A stretch of DNA of 64,000 nucleotides from an uncultured Lachnospiraceae bacterium (GTDB lineage Bacteria > Bacillota > Clostridia > Lachnospirales > Lachnospiraceae): assembly GCA_900548905.1 (NCBI GenBank), contig URMK01000024.1:26668-90667 (forward strand), written 5' to 3'. Of this stretch, positions 51,269-60,144 are shown in pieces. The notes under the pieces were generated by a model. That model saw only the letters and a list, made by a program, of their open reading frames with translations, searched no databases and was not told the DNA's origin. Numbering within the stretch: the first letter of the stretch is position 1; each line of letters begins with the position of its first letter. The position numbers and the translations under genes were made by a program.

Positions 51269-52125
51269 CTACTTCTTTCCTCATTTTTGATAAAATGCTG
51301 ATAAATGTCCCTCTTGCTCAGGCCCCTGTCCTTTGCCACCAGCTTCATAGCTTCTTTCCGATCAATTCCCTGGTCCTCATAGGACTTCATATGCTCCTCT
51401 ATGGACATCCTGGAAAAGGATTCTTCTTTTTCCTTTTGCTTCAATGCACGGCTCTTTCCTTCCACCACAAGCACATATTCCCCCCGGGGTTCCTGTGTCT
51501 CATAATAATGAAGGGCTTCCTCCAGCGTGGTAGGCATTACCGTCTCGAATTTCTTGGTCAGTTCCCTGCAAAGGGTAATATTCCGGTTTCCCAGTTCTTC
51601 ATACAGACACTCCAGTGTACGGATTAAATGGTGTGGAGCCTCATACAGGATTATGGTCCTGGATTCCTCCTTTAATTCCTCCAGCACCGCCTTTTTTTCT
51701 TTTTTATCGTCATAAGGCAGAAACCCTTCAAAACAAAACCTTCTGGTACTCAGTCCGGAAAGGGTTAGCGCCGTAATACAGGCTGCGGGACCGGGCAGAG
51801 AGGTTACCGTAATCCCCGCCTCCTGGCACATTTTTACCAGTACCTCGCCGGGATCCGATATCGCCGGTGTCCCGGCATCGGTAATCAGTGCGATATTTTT
51901 TCCCGCCTGAAGCTTATTTATCAAATCATATGCTTTTTCCACTTTATTGTATTCGTGATAGCTGGTCATCGGCGTCTGTATTTCAAAATGGTTCAGCAGC
52001 TTAATGCTGTTGCGGGTATCCTCCGCCGCAATCAAATCCACCGTTTCCAGTGTTTCCCGGACGCGGGGCGTCATATCCTTCAAATTTCCGATAGGTGTGG
52101 CACATAAATAAAGAATACCTGCCAT
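51265..52125 (-). CDS. rsmI: 16S rRNA C1402 ribose 2'-O-methyltransferase
   Basis: Methylates the ribose of C1402 in 16S rRNA, tuning decoding. A tetrapyrrole-methylase-fold protein of 286 residues: LYLCATPIGNLKDMTPR at the start, AAEDTRNSIKLLNHF, SAM-binding DAGTPAISDPG and FCFEGFLPYDDKKEK. The C-terminal RsmI helical extension (SIEEHMKSYEDQGIDRKEAM) is present. Common neighbour of holB, ricT and trmN6 in Firmicutes, as here. Its last codons carry the -35 box of acpP. Confidence 0.95.
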   Translation of the reverse strand: MAGILYLCATPIGNLKDMTPRVRETLETVDLIAAEDTRNSIKLLNHFEIQTPMTSYHEYNKVEKAYDLINKLQAGKNIALITDAGTPAISDPGEVLVKMCQEAGITVTSLPGPAACITALTLSGLSTRRFCFEGFLPYDDKKEKKAVLEELKEESRTIILYEAPHHLIRTLECLYEELGNRNITLCRELTKKFETVMPTTLEEALHYYETQEPRGEYVLVVEGKSRALKQKEKEESFSRMSIEEHMKSYEDQGIDRKEAMKLVAKDRGLSKRDIYQHFIKNEERSS

Positions 52126-52187
52126 TGTTTTCCTTTCTGCTGCAGACAGCGCGGTATTGCCATCCTGTTAGAGCCGTTATAGGGCCG

Positions 52188-53648
52188 TCATTCTCCGGCG
52201 GGTCCTTCCGCCGTTTCCTCCGGAAGCAGTCCTCCCTCCGTATAACGGTTGGAAGCATTCCAAAGGATCCATTCTTCATAACCGGCATCGTAAACCGCCT
52301 GAATCTGGGCGCGGATTTCATCCGGTCCGTAAGGGATATGCCCCTTTACCCAGGTGGCGGTAAAATCCTGAAGCCAGGGCCGCACATTTGCCCGGATTTC
52401 CGGATTGGGGGACAGGGAGATGCTGTTTTCAGAAACAGCCCCTTCCCGTTCAGGCAGTCCATTACCCGATATCCCATTATCCGATACCCCATTACCGGAT
52501 ACCTGTCCGGCTTCCTTCTCCCGACCCATACCGGCCAGCACCTTTCGGGAAGCATTCATGCTTCTGTAAATTGTTTCATAAGGCTGGGCATCCGGTACCG
52601 CCAGTCCCAGATTACCCGGTCCGTAATGGGACGGATAAACCATAGGGCTTATATAATCCAGATACTTTGCCATCTCGTAATAATCCTGTCCCACTATGGA
52701 AGCATCCAGCTTGCTGTCGATAATGATTCCATATACATCCGCGGATACGGGAACTCCCAGCCCGTGCAGCTCCTTTGCCGCATAAGCCGTAAATTCCGTT
52801 ATCGCCTGTTCTTTATCCCTGCCCAGGGCTTCGGGGCCGAAATCCACCTTTGCCATGCCGGAATCGGTGGAGAAGCGTATGTAATCAAACTGTATCTCAT
52901 CAAATCCCGCCGCTGCGGCCTGTCTCGCAATTTCCAGAAGATAATCCCATACCTCCCGGCTATAGGGATTTACCCAGGCCAGCCCGGACTTATCCCGGAA
53001 TACCTTGCCGTCCTTGTCATGCAGAGCCAGATCCACCCGGTTTTCCGCCAGAAAAGGATCTTTAAAAGCCACAATCCTGGCAATGAGGTAAATTCCATGT
53101 TCCTTGCATTTACGTATCAGGCCGGGCATATCGGATATGTACTTTTTAACCGCACCGATATCTTCTACCAGTTCGGAATCCATTTCATATACCACATGGC
53201 CTTCGTCATTCTTCACATCGATAACCATGGCGTTCAGTTCCGTCCTGTCCACCAGATCGATCAGGCTGTCCATATTGGAGGTTCCGGCCATGGCCCCGGT
53301 AACATAGATTCCTTTTACCTTTACCCGTTCTCCGTCCGGAGAATCCGGTACGGTCCCGCCGGCAGCTTCTTGTGTGCCGTCACTCCCGCCGGCTTCTTCC
53401 GTTTTATTACCAGAAACCGTTTGTGTCTGCGTTTTGTTACCCGAAACCGTATCTGCCTGCTTCCCGTTCCCTGAAACAGTCTTTGCTTCCGTTCCGTCTT
53501 GTCCCCCGGCCCCCGCATCCTGTGTTCCGGTTTCTCCGGAGGCTATCGTTTCCTTTACCTTCCCGCTGCAGCCGGCCAGATACAGGCTCGTTGCGGCAAT
53601 AGCCAGAATACATAGCAATACGGCCGCAAATATACCTTTTTTTCTCAT
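52188..53648 (-). CDS. DUF4015 putative glycoside hydrolase lipoprotein with VSGN-rich linkers
   Basis: Exported by a lipoprotein signal (helix FAAVLLCILAIAATSLYLAGC). A low-complexity linker follows, with repeated TVSGN units. The DUF4015 TIM-barrel core begins at VKGIYVTGAMAG and contains MVIDVKNDEGHVVYEM, WVNPYSREVWDYLLEIARQA and FDEIQFDYIRF with likely catalytic acids. A second low-complexity stretch (VSGNGVSDNGISGNG) is inserted inside the barrel domain, which is odd. The final part, VRPWLQDFTA, is family-like. Start chosen at ATG 53648; a TTG ten codons earlier is possible. Substrate unknown; a cell-wall or surface polysaccharide is a guess. 486 residues. Confidence 0.82.
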   Translation of the reverse strand: MRKKGIFAAVLLCILAIAATSLYLAGCSGKVKETIASGETGTQDAGAGGQDGTEAKTVSGNGKQADTVSGNKTQTQTVSGNKTEEAGGSDGTQEAAGGTVPDSPDGERVKVKGIYVTGAMAGTSNMDSLIDLVDRTELNAMVIDVKNDEGHVVYEMDSELVEDIGAVKKYISDMPGLIRKCKEHGIYLIARIVAFKDPFLAENRVDLALHDKDGKVFRDKSGLAWVNPYSREVWDYLLEIARQAAAAGFDEIQFDYIRFSTDSGMAKVDFGPEALGRDKEQAITEFTAYAAKELHGLGVPVSADVYGIIIDSKLDASIVGQDYYEMAKYLDYISPMVYPSHYGPGNLGLAVPDAQPYETIYRSMNASRKVLAGMGREKEAGQVSGNGVSDNGISGNGLPEREGAVSENSISLSPNPEIRANVRPWLQDFTATWVKGHIPYGPDEIRAQIQAVYDAGYEEWILWNASNRYTEGGLLPEETAEGPAGE

Positions 53649-53732
53649 CTTCCGTTTCTTTCCGGCCCGTGACGCCAAATAAACATCGAACCTCTATCTA
53701 ATCTAAGATAATAACCGATACCGGCAGAATTT

Positions 53733-54485
53733 TCAATACCCATATATATCATATATTTCATCTGTATAAATACCCGGCTCCCGGTACACAATCAGCGGCT
53801 TTTCCACCGCCATCCGGCTGCGTCCTCCCCGGTTGGCTTCCAGCAAAACCATATTGGGTTCCTTATCCACAAAAGGGTATACCAGCTGCATCCGTTTAGG
53901 CTCCAGCTTGTAACGGGACAGAGTAACCATGATCTCCGCCAGGCGGAAGGGCCTGTGCACCAGATAAAAGTTTCCTCCGGGCTTCAGCAGACGGGCCGCC
54001 TGGGACGCCACATCTTCAAAAGTACATTTGACCTCATGCCGGGCAACCGCCTTAGGCGCCTCCGGATTGGCAAGTCCGTGGCCGCCGGCCATATAAGGGG
54101 GGTTACAGGTTACGACGTCAAAAGAAGCAGCCGGAAACAAGCCCGCTGCTTCTCTGATATCCCCCTCCACAATATCTATTTTTTCCTCCAGGCCGTTCAA
54201 AGCCACACTGCGCCTTGCCATATCCGCGCTATCGGTCTGGATTTCCAGCCCGGTCAGATGGGAGGCAGCGGTTTTTGCTTCCAGAAGGATGGGGATAATT
54301 CCTGTCCCCGTCCCCATATCCAGCACAGTCCCCCCGTCTTTTACCCGGGCAAAGCCCGAAAGGAGCACCGCGTCCATTCCAAAACAGAAGCGTTCCCTGT
54401 CCTGAATGATTACATACCCGTTGCGCTGCAGCTCATCCAGCCGTTCCCCCGGCTTCAGCCCGCTGCTACAGTTTGGATTTTTCAT
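53733..54485 (-). CDS. trmN6: tRNA1(Val) adenine-37 N6-methyltransferase family protein
   Basis: An N6-adenine methyltransferase of 250 residues: SAM motif VLDMGTGTGIIPILL, acidic loop GLEIQTDSADMARRS, and catalytic NPPY in VVTCNPPYMAGG. The HGLANPEAPKAVARHE segment after it is typical of the YfiC/TrmN6 group, which modifies A37 of tRNA1(Val) in E. coli. Overlaps the end of ricT by 20 bases. Confidence 0.9.
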   Translation of the reverse strand: MKNPNCSSGLKPGERLDELQRNGYVIIQDRERFCFGMDAVLLSGFARVKDGGTVLDMGTGTGIIPILLEAKTAASHLTGLEIQTDSADMARRSVALNGLEEKIDIVEGDIREAAGLFPAASFDVVTCNPPYMAGGHGLANPEAPKAVARHEVKCTFEDVASQAARLLKPGGNFYLVHRPFRLAEIMVTLSRYKLEPKRMQLVYPFVDKEPNMVLLEANRGGRSRMAVEKPLIVYREPGIYTDEIYDIYGY

Positions 54486-55368
54486 CCTGCTTCTCCAGTT
54501 TTTCCAGTTCCTTCAGTTCTTTCTCGTTCACTTCGTTCTTCTTATTTCTGCCGTGCCTTTTCTTAAAGCGCAGCTGATCCAGGCGGTATTCCCTGATTTC
54601 CTTCTCGTCGTCTACATTTACAATGACCTTCACTTGCTGACGGAGCACATTCACGCTGGACACCTCACCCTTAAGGCCGTCGTCCGTAGTCACATAATCC
54701 CCGGTATTGGGAAGTCTGCGGTTCAAATCCTCGTAGGTTTCCTCTTCATGCTTCAGGCAGCACATCAGCCTGCCGCACACACCGGATATTTTGGTAGGAT
54801 TCAGGGAAAGATTCTGTTCCTTCGCCATTTTAATGGAAACAGGCACGAATTCGGACAGATGGGTATGACAGCAAAGCCGCCTTCCGCAGATACCGATCCC
54901 TCCCAGGATTTTGGTTTCATCCCTCACGCCGATTTGACGCAGTTCGATTCTCGTCTTAAACACACTTGCCAGGTCCTTTACCAGCTCCCGGAAGTCAATC
55001 CTTCCGTCGGCCGTAAAGTAAAACAGCACTTTATTATTATCAAAGGTATATTCCGCATCAATGAGCTTCATGTCCAGCCCATGCTTTCGGATTTTTTCCT
55101 GGCAGATACGGAAAGCTTCTTTTTCTTTCCCTTTATTTGCCGCTTCCTGCTCATTATCCCGATCGGTGGCAATCCGTAAAACCGGCTTTAAAGGCTGTAC
55201 CACCTTGCTGTCATCCACCTCGCGGATACCGCCCACCACCGTTCCGTATTCCACGCCCCGGGCGGTTTCCACGATCACATGGTCGCCCTTGTTTATCTCG
55301 AACCGGGTGGGATCAAAATAATAAATTTTCCCCGCCGTACGGAATCTCACTCCTATAACTTTTGTCAT
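54466..55368 (-). CDS. ricT: PSP1 domain protein RicT (YaaT)
   Basis: A regulatory iron-sulfur protein; in Bacillus, RicT joins RicA and RicF to steer RNase Y and affects sporulation and biofilm. The PSP1 core has conserved cysteines in GICGRRLCCHTHL and GVCGRLMCCLKHEEETYEDL. N-terminus MTKVIGVRFRTAGKIYYFDP is standard; the C-terminus is a Lys/Glu-rich tail. 300 residues, GGGAGG upstream. Between holB and trmN6, the usual Firmicutes order. Confidence 0.93.
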   Translation of the reverse strand: MTKVIGVRFRTAGKIYYFDPTRFEINKGDHVIVETARGVEYGTVVGGIREVDDSKVVQPLKPVLRIATDRDNEQEAANKGKEKEAFRICQEKIRKHGLDMKLIDAEYTFDNNKVLFYFTADGRIDFRELVKDLASVFKTRIELRQIGVRDETKILGGIGICGRRLCCHTHLSEFVPVSIKMAKEQNLSLNPTKISGVCGRLMCCLKHEEETYEDLNRRLPNTGDYVTTDDGLKGEVSSVNVLRQQVKVIVNVDDEKEIREYRLDQLRFKKRHGRNKKNEVNEKELKELEKLEKQDEKSKL

Positions 55369-55389
55369 CTATAAACCTCCCTGAGGGAT

Positions 55390-56379
55390 CTAGTTTTCCT
55401 TCATCGTAAGGAACAAGAGCTCCATGGTTAAATCAAAATTAACATTGGCCGAAAGCCTTGACTTGGCTTTCTCCAGGGAATCAAGGATTGTCTCGATGCC
55501 CTCATAGCTCTTCTGATCCGCTTCTTTTCTAATATACTTTATTTCTTCCTTAAAAATCAAGTGATTTGCGTCATTCGTAGCTTTAAACAGCAGGACATCC
55601 CGGTACCAGATGGACAGAATGTCCAGATAGTCCGTCACATCCAGCTTGTATTCCCCGATTTTCTTGATTGCCGCCACGATTTCCGATATTTCCATATCGT
55701 GTATATATTTCAAAAGCGTTACCGCTTCTTCCTTCACATTGTCAAAATCTTCGCTGGAAGCCAGCAGCTTGGCCCGTCCGATATTTCCCCTGGCAAACGC
55801 CACGCAGACGTTAGCCTTATAATCCGGTATCTGCATATCCTCCATAAGGAATCTGCGGACAATATCGTCTCCCACGGGCTTCATATTCAGCACCACACAT
55901 CTGCTCACAATGGTGGGGAGCAGCGCTTCCACATTAGTGGTGAGAAGCAGCAGCACTCCATATGCCGGAGGCTCCTCCAGCGTCTTTAAAAGCGCGTTCT
56001 GCGCCTGTACGGTCATTTTCTCCCCTTCGTTGATAATATATATCTTATAAGGGCTGGAATAGGGCTTAATCCCCATATCGTTATTCACCTGGCTGCGGAT
56101 ATCCTCCACACCGATGCTGTTTGGTTTTTCATGCGTCACCCGGATAATATCCGGTTGGTTATTGCTCTCCGCCTGCTTACAGGAATGGCATTCGCCGCAG
56201 GCCTGCGTCCCTCCCTTTTCACACTGCAGGGTTTTGGCAAAAATCCTTGCAATAAATTCCTTCCCGGAGCTGCGTTCCCCGTTAATAATATACGCATGGG
56301 ACACCTTGCCTGTCTTTATTGCATTCTGCAGGTGTTCTTTCATGGCCTCCTGCCCGTAAATATCCTGAAATCCTGCCAT
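55390..56379 (-). CDS. holB: DNA polymerase III delta-prime subunit
   Basis: Clamp-loader subunit. In 329 residues: FQDIYGQEAMKEHLQNAI at the start, a modified Walker A (NGERSSGKEFIARIFA), zinc cysteines in CGECHSCKQAE, and NALLKTLEEPPAYGVLLLLT. GAGGGAG precedes the ATG. 31 bases after gmk and 21 bases before ricT, all one direction. Confidence 0.93.
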   Translation of the reverse strand: MAGFQDIYGQEAMKEHLQNAIKTGKVSHAYIINGERSSGKEFIARIFAKTLQCEKGGTQACGECHSCKQAESNNQPDIIRVTHEKPNSIGVEDIRSQVNNDMGIKPYSSPYKIYIINEGEKMTVQAQNALLKTLEEPPAYGVLLLLTTNVEALLPTIVSRCVVLNMKPVGDDIVRRFLMEDMQIPDYKANVCVAFARGNIGRAKLLASSEDFDNVKEEAVTLLKYIHDMEISEIVAAIKKIGEYKLDVTDYLDILSIWYRDVLLFKATNDANHLIFKEEIKYIRKEADQKSYEGIETILDSLEKAKSRLSANVNFDLTMELLFLTMKEN

Positions 56380-56410
56380 ACTCCCTCGCTTTCCCCTGTA
56401 CCGGCACCCG

Positions 56411-57001
56411 TTATACGCGTGTCTGCCTGATGTATTCCTTCACTTCCTCCAGACACTCTTCCAGGCTGCTGTTCCGGAACCGTTTTTCAATCCCCGCCTC
56501 CGCTATCTTCTCTTCACTGAAATCCCCGGAATCCGCCAGAAAACGTCTGCACATCTCCTCATATTTCGGCTCTTCCTGCTTTCTTTCCCGGTCAAGCGCC
56601 CTCTGCAGGCGTTCTCCGTCGTCCACTTCTATATACAGCGGCACAATATTGCTGCCTCCCACATATCTTTTTATTGCCGAAAAGGACTCCAGGGTCCCAA
56701 TCATCAGATAATCCTGCCGGGCCAAATCCAGCTGCCCGTCGTCCACCGTAAAATAATACCATGGCCCGTGAAAGGTATGGTAAACCCTTTCTTCAATCAC
56801 TTTACCGCTCTGACGCAGGGCCTCCAGCCCGGCTTCATCGGTAAAAAAATACTCCCTTCCGTTCTTTTCCCCGGCCCGTATGGGCCGGGTAGTATAAGGG
56901 ATCAGCTTTTTCAGCTGCAATTGCCCGCATTCCAGAAGGTTCCGGTAAATCGTATCCTTGCCAGAGGAACTTTTTCCTGCCAAATAAAATATTTTTCCCA
57001 T
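56411..57001 (-). CDS. gmk: Guanylate kinase family protein
   Basis: Phosphorylates GMP to GDP. P-loop GKSSSGKDTIYRNLL, GMP-binding TTRPIRAGEKNGREYFF and EYFFTDEAG, ending with a Glu-rich helix. The P-loop has Ser-Ser-Ser-Gly-Lys-Asp, slightly unlike the usual GPSGAGKST, and the lid differs from essential Gmk, so it may be a paralogue; the neighbour holB is usual for either form. No strong ribosome site precedes the ATG. 196 residues. Confidence 0.8.
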   Translation of the reverse strand: MGKIFYLAGKSSSGKDTIYRNLLECGQLQLKKLIPYTTRPIRAGEKNGREYFFTDEAGLEALRQSGKVIEERVYHTFHGPWYYFTVDDGQLDLARQDYLMIGTLESFSAIKRYVGGSNIVPLYIEVDDGERLQRALDRERKQEEPKYEEMCRRFLADSGDFSEEKIAEAGIEKRFRNSSLEECLEEVKEYIRQTRV

Positions 57002-57028
57002 AAATACCGGTGCGGCTGCTGCCAGCCG

Positions 57029-58552
57029 TCACTCTTCCTCCTCGGTGTCGTCCTCCGTATCAGCCGCAGCATAAGCTATTGCGCAGCGCACGGCCCGCTT
57101 CCAGCCTTTCAGCTTTTCCCGCCGTTTTTCCTGGGACATGAAAGGGAGGAAGGTCTTTTCCAAAAACCAGTTTTTCCGGATATCCTCTTTATCCTTCCAG
57201 AAGCCCGCCGCGATGCCGGCCAGATAAGCCGCCCCCAAAGCCGTCGTTTCAATACATTCGGGGCGCAGCACTTCTTTATTCATGATATTGGCCTGGAACT
57301 GCATCAGGAAATCATTGGCGCTGGCGCCCCCGTCCACCCGCAGGTTTTTCAGGCGGATGCCCGAATCCTTCTCCATAGCCTCCAGCACATCCTGTGTCTG
57401 GTAAGCCAGGGATTCCAGTGTGGCACGGATAAAATGTTCTTTTTTGGCCCCGCGGGTCAGCCCGACTATCGTACCTCTCGCGTAAGGATTCCAATATGGC
57501 GCACCCAATCCGGTAAAAGCCGGAACCACATAAACGCCGTTGGTATCCTCCACCTCCATGGCATATTCCTGGGACTGGGGCGCATTTTTAATCATGCGCA
57601 GTTCATCCCGGAGCCATTGTATGGCCGCCCCTGCCACGAATACACTCCCTTCCAGCGCATAACGGATTTCTCCCTCCGTACTGGCGGCAATCGTGGTCAG
57701 AAGCCCGTTCTGAGAGGTTACAGCCTTATCCCCGGTATTCATCAACAGAAAACAGCCGGTGCCATATGTATTCTTTGCTTCTCCCGCTTCAAAACAGCAC
57801 TGCCCGAACAGAGCCGCCTGCTGATCCCCCGCTGCGCCGGCAATAGGGATCTCTCCGCCGATAACGGAATCGTCCGTATAGCCGTAAATACAGCTGGACG
57901 GCTTCACCTCGGGAAGCATGGAACGCGGTATCCCAAGCTTGTTCAGGATTTCCTCATCCCACTCCCTCTTATGGATATCATACAGCATGGTCCGGGAGGC
58001 ATTGGTATAATCCGTTACGAATACCTTTCCTTTGGTAAGGTTCCAGATAAGCCAGGTATCCACGGTGCCAAACAGCAAATCGCCGTCTTCCGCCATCTGC
58101 CTTGCGCCTTCCACATTATCCAGAATCCATTTGATCTTGGTCCCTGAAAAATAAGCATCCGGCACCAATCCGGTTCTCTCACGGATAACCGAATCAAAGC
58201 TTTCTTCCTTCAGCTTCTCAATGGTGTCCGCCGTCCGCCGGCACTGCCATACGATGGCATTGTATACCGGTTTTCCGGTCTTCCTGCTGAAACAGATTGT
58301 GGTTTCTCTCTGGTTAGTAATACCGATAGCGGCGATTTCGTCAATTGCCGCGCCGATTTTCCCCATGGCTTCCACGGCCACGCTCAGCTGGGAGGACCAG
58401 ATTTCCAGAGGATCGTGCTCCACCCAGCCCGGCCTGGGATAAATCTGGTTAAATTCCCGCTGCACCACGGAGCGCATATGCCCCGCCTTATCAAAAAGTA
58501 TACAGCGGGAGCTTGTCGTTCCCTGATCCAGAGCCATTACATATTTTTTCAT
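57029..58552 (-). CDS. glpK: Glycerol kinase
   Basis: Makes glycerol-3-phosphate from glycerol and ATP. In 507 residues: ALDQGTTSSRCILFD, FNQIYPRPGWVEHDPLEIW, TNQRETTICFSRKTGKP, GAAIQWLRDELRMI and FTGLGAPYWNPYARG; the FGGY family is complete. The ATG at 58552 has only a weak GGGGGTG upstream; 25 residues of a longer frame are not family-like. No glpF or glpD is near. It follows pyk by 150 bases with a hairpin between. Confidence 0.95.
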   Translation of the reverse strand: MKKYVMALDQGTTSSRCILFDKAGHMRSVVQREFNQIYPRPGWVEHDPLEIWSSQLSVAVEAMGKIGAAIDEIAAIGITNQRETTICFSRKTGKPVYNAIVWQCRRTADTIEKLKEESFDSVIRERTGLVPDAYFSGTKIKWILDNVEGARQMAEDGDLLFGTVDTWLIWNLTKGKVFVTDYTNASRTMLYDIHKREWDEEILNKLGIPRSMLPEVKPSSCIYGYTDDSVIGGEIPIAGAAGDQQAALFGQCCFEAGEAKNTYGTGCFLLMNTGDKAVTSQNGLLTTIAASTEGEIRYALEGSVFVAGAAIQWLRDELRMIKNAPQSQEYAMEVEDTNGVYVVPAFTGLGAPYWNPYARGTIVGLTRGAKKEHFIRATLESLAYQTQDVLEAMEKDSGIRLKNLRVDGGASANDFLMQFQANIMNKEVLRPECIETTALGAAYLAGIAAGFWKDKEDIRKNWFLEKTFLPFMSQEKRREKLKGWKRAVRCAIAYAAADTEDDTEEEE

Positions 58553-58670
58553 CTGCACCCCCGTTCCGCGTATACGGATGCCCGCCGCCCTTTTACAGCC
58601 CTTCTCCGGCCCGGCGGCACCAGGCATCCTTCCCCCATAATATACGCTTATCTTTTGCCTTTTTATAACC

Positions 58671-58690
58671 GTCCGGACAAGGCTCCGGAC
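58671..58690 (-). terminator. Hairpin after pyruvate kinase
   Basis: GTCCGGA and TCCGGAC form a perfect 7-base stem round a 6-base loop, 13 bases past the pyk stop, between pyk and glpK. There is no T-run, so it could be a weak terminator or a stability element. Confidence 0.45.
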
Positions 58691-58702
58691 TATTACGTCA
58701 TT

Positions 58703-60115
58703 TTATACCTCAACCACGCGGAGCTGGTTGGTTTTTCCGGAAATACCCAGAGGCATTCCTGCGGTGATAATAACATTATCTCCTTTTACAATATACCCCG
58801 CTTCCATAGCTGCGTCAATTGCCGCATGGAACAGATCCTCCGCCGTATTCTCTTCCTGGATAAGAAGCGGCATCACACCCCACTGCAGGTTCAGCTGACG
58901 CCATACCAGACGCTTCACGGTGCAGCCGATAACCGGGCAGCCGGGCTTGAAACGGGAAATCATACTCGCAGTAAAGCCGGACATGGTAACGCAGATAATT
59001 GCCTTTACATTCAGATCCGATGCCAGGGTACAGGTGGCATGGGAAATGGCTGTTGTAATATCCCCGTCTCCCGGAACCTCACGTTTTTTCAGACGGCCTG
59101 CAAAATCGATATCCTCTTCCGTCCTTTCCGCAATACGGGCCATGGTCTGTACTGCCTCCACAGGGTACTGTCCCTGTGCGCTTTCACCGGACAGCATGAT
59201 CGCCGTGGTACCGTCATAGATAGCATTGGCAATATCCGTGGTCTCCGCTCTGGTAGGGCGGGGATTGTGGATCATGGATTCCAGCATCTGCGTGGCGGTG
59301 ATTACCTGTTTTCCCTTGGCAACTGCTTTTTTGATAATCTGCTTCTGCAGAACGGGAACCTCTTCCAGAGGTACCTCCACACCCATATCTCCCCTGGCAA
59401 CCATGATGCCGTCGGATACGTCGATGATTTCCTCCAGATTTTTAATTCCCTGCATATTTTCTATCTTGGCAATGATCTTCATTTTGGAATTGCGTTCATC
59501 CAGGATTTTCCGAACAGCCAGGACATCATCCTTATTCCGTACAAAAGAAGCGGCAATAAAATCGAATCCAAGCTCTACCCCAAACAAAATATCGCTTTTA
59601 TCCGTTTCGCTGATATAAGGCATGGAAAGCTCGGCTCCCGGAACATTGACCCCCTTATGGTTGGATACCGGCCCTCCGTTTACCACCGTACAGATGATAT
59701 CCGTATCCGTTATTTCCTCAACGGTCATTTCGATCAGCCCGTCATCAATCAGAATCGTGGTCCCTTTATCGATGTCATGAATCAACTCTTTATAGGTGAT
59801 AGAAGCCATCTCATTGGTTCCCATCACTTCCTTTGTCGTCAGCGTGAATTTCTGGCCTGCGGTCAGCTGGACCTTCCCGCCTTCAAAATCCTGCAGACGT
59901 ATTTCCGGCCCTCTCGTGTCCAGAAGCGCGGCGATAGGAAGGTTTAATTCCTTGCTCACCTTCCGCATGATAGTATATTTTCCGTGCTGCTCCTCATGAT
60001 CTCCATGGGAAAAGTTAAAACGGCCCACATTCATTCCGGCCAACATCAATGCTCTCTGCATCTCCTCACTCTGGGAAGCAGGTCCGATTGTACAAATTAT
60101 CTTGGTTTTTCTCAT
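58703..60115 (-). CDS. pyk: Pyruvate kinase
   Basis: Last step of glycolysis, ADP plus PEP to pyruvate and ATP. In 470 residues: TKIICTIGPASQSEEMQRAL, MNVGRFNFSHGDHEEQ, KIIAKIENMQGIKNLEEI with the catalytic Lys, ARGDMGVEVP and VITATQMLESMIHNPRPTRA. It lacks the extra C-terminal PEP-utiliser domain of Bacillus Pyk. The ATG at 60115 follows GGAG; 11 residues of a longer frame, overlapping the next gene, were dropped. Confidence 0.97.
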   Translation of the reverse strand: MRKTKIICTIGPASQSEEMQRALMLAGMNVGRFNFSHGDHEEQHGKYTIMRKVSKELNLPIAALLDTRGPEIRLQDFEGGKVQLTAGQKFTLTTKEVMGTNEMASITYKELIHDIDKGTTILIDDGLIEMTVEEITDTDIICTVVNGGPVSNHKGVNVPGAELSMPYISETDKSDILFGVELGFDFIAASFVRNKDDVLAVRKILDERNSKMKIIAKIENMQGIKNLEEIIDVSDGIMVARGDMGVEVPLEEVPVLQKQIIKKAVAKGKQVITATQMLESMIHNPRPTRAETTDIANAIYDGTTAIMLSGESAQGQYPVEAVQTMARIAERTEEDIDFAGRLKKREVPGDGDITTAISHATCTLASDLNVKAIICVTMSGFTASMISRFKPGCPVIGCTVKRLVWRQLNLQWGVMPLLIQEENTAEDLFHAAIDAAMEAGYIVKGDNVIITAGMPLGISGKTNQLRVVEV

Positions 60116-60144
60116 ATTAACTCCTTCCGGTGTCTGCACACCTG

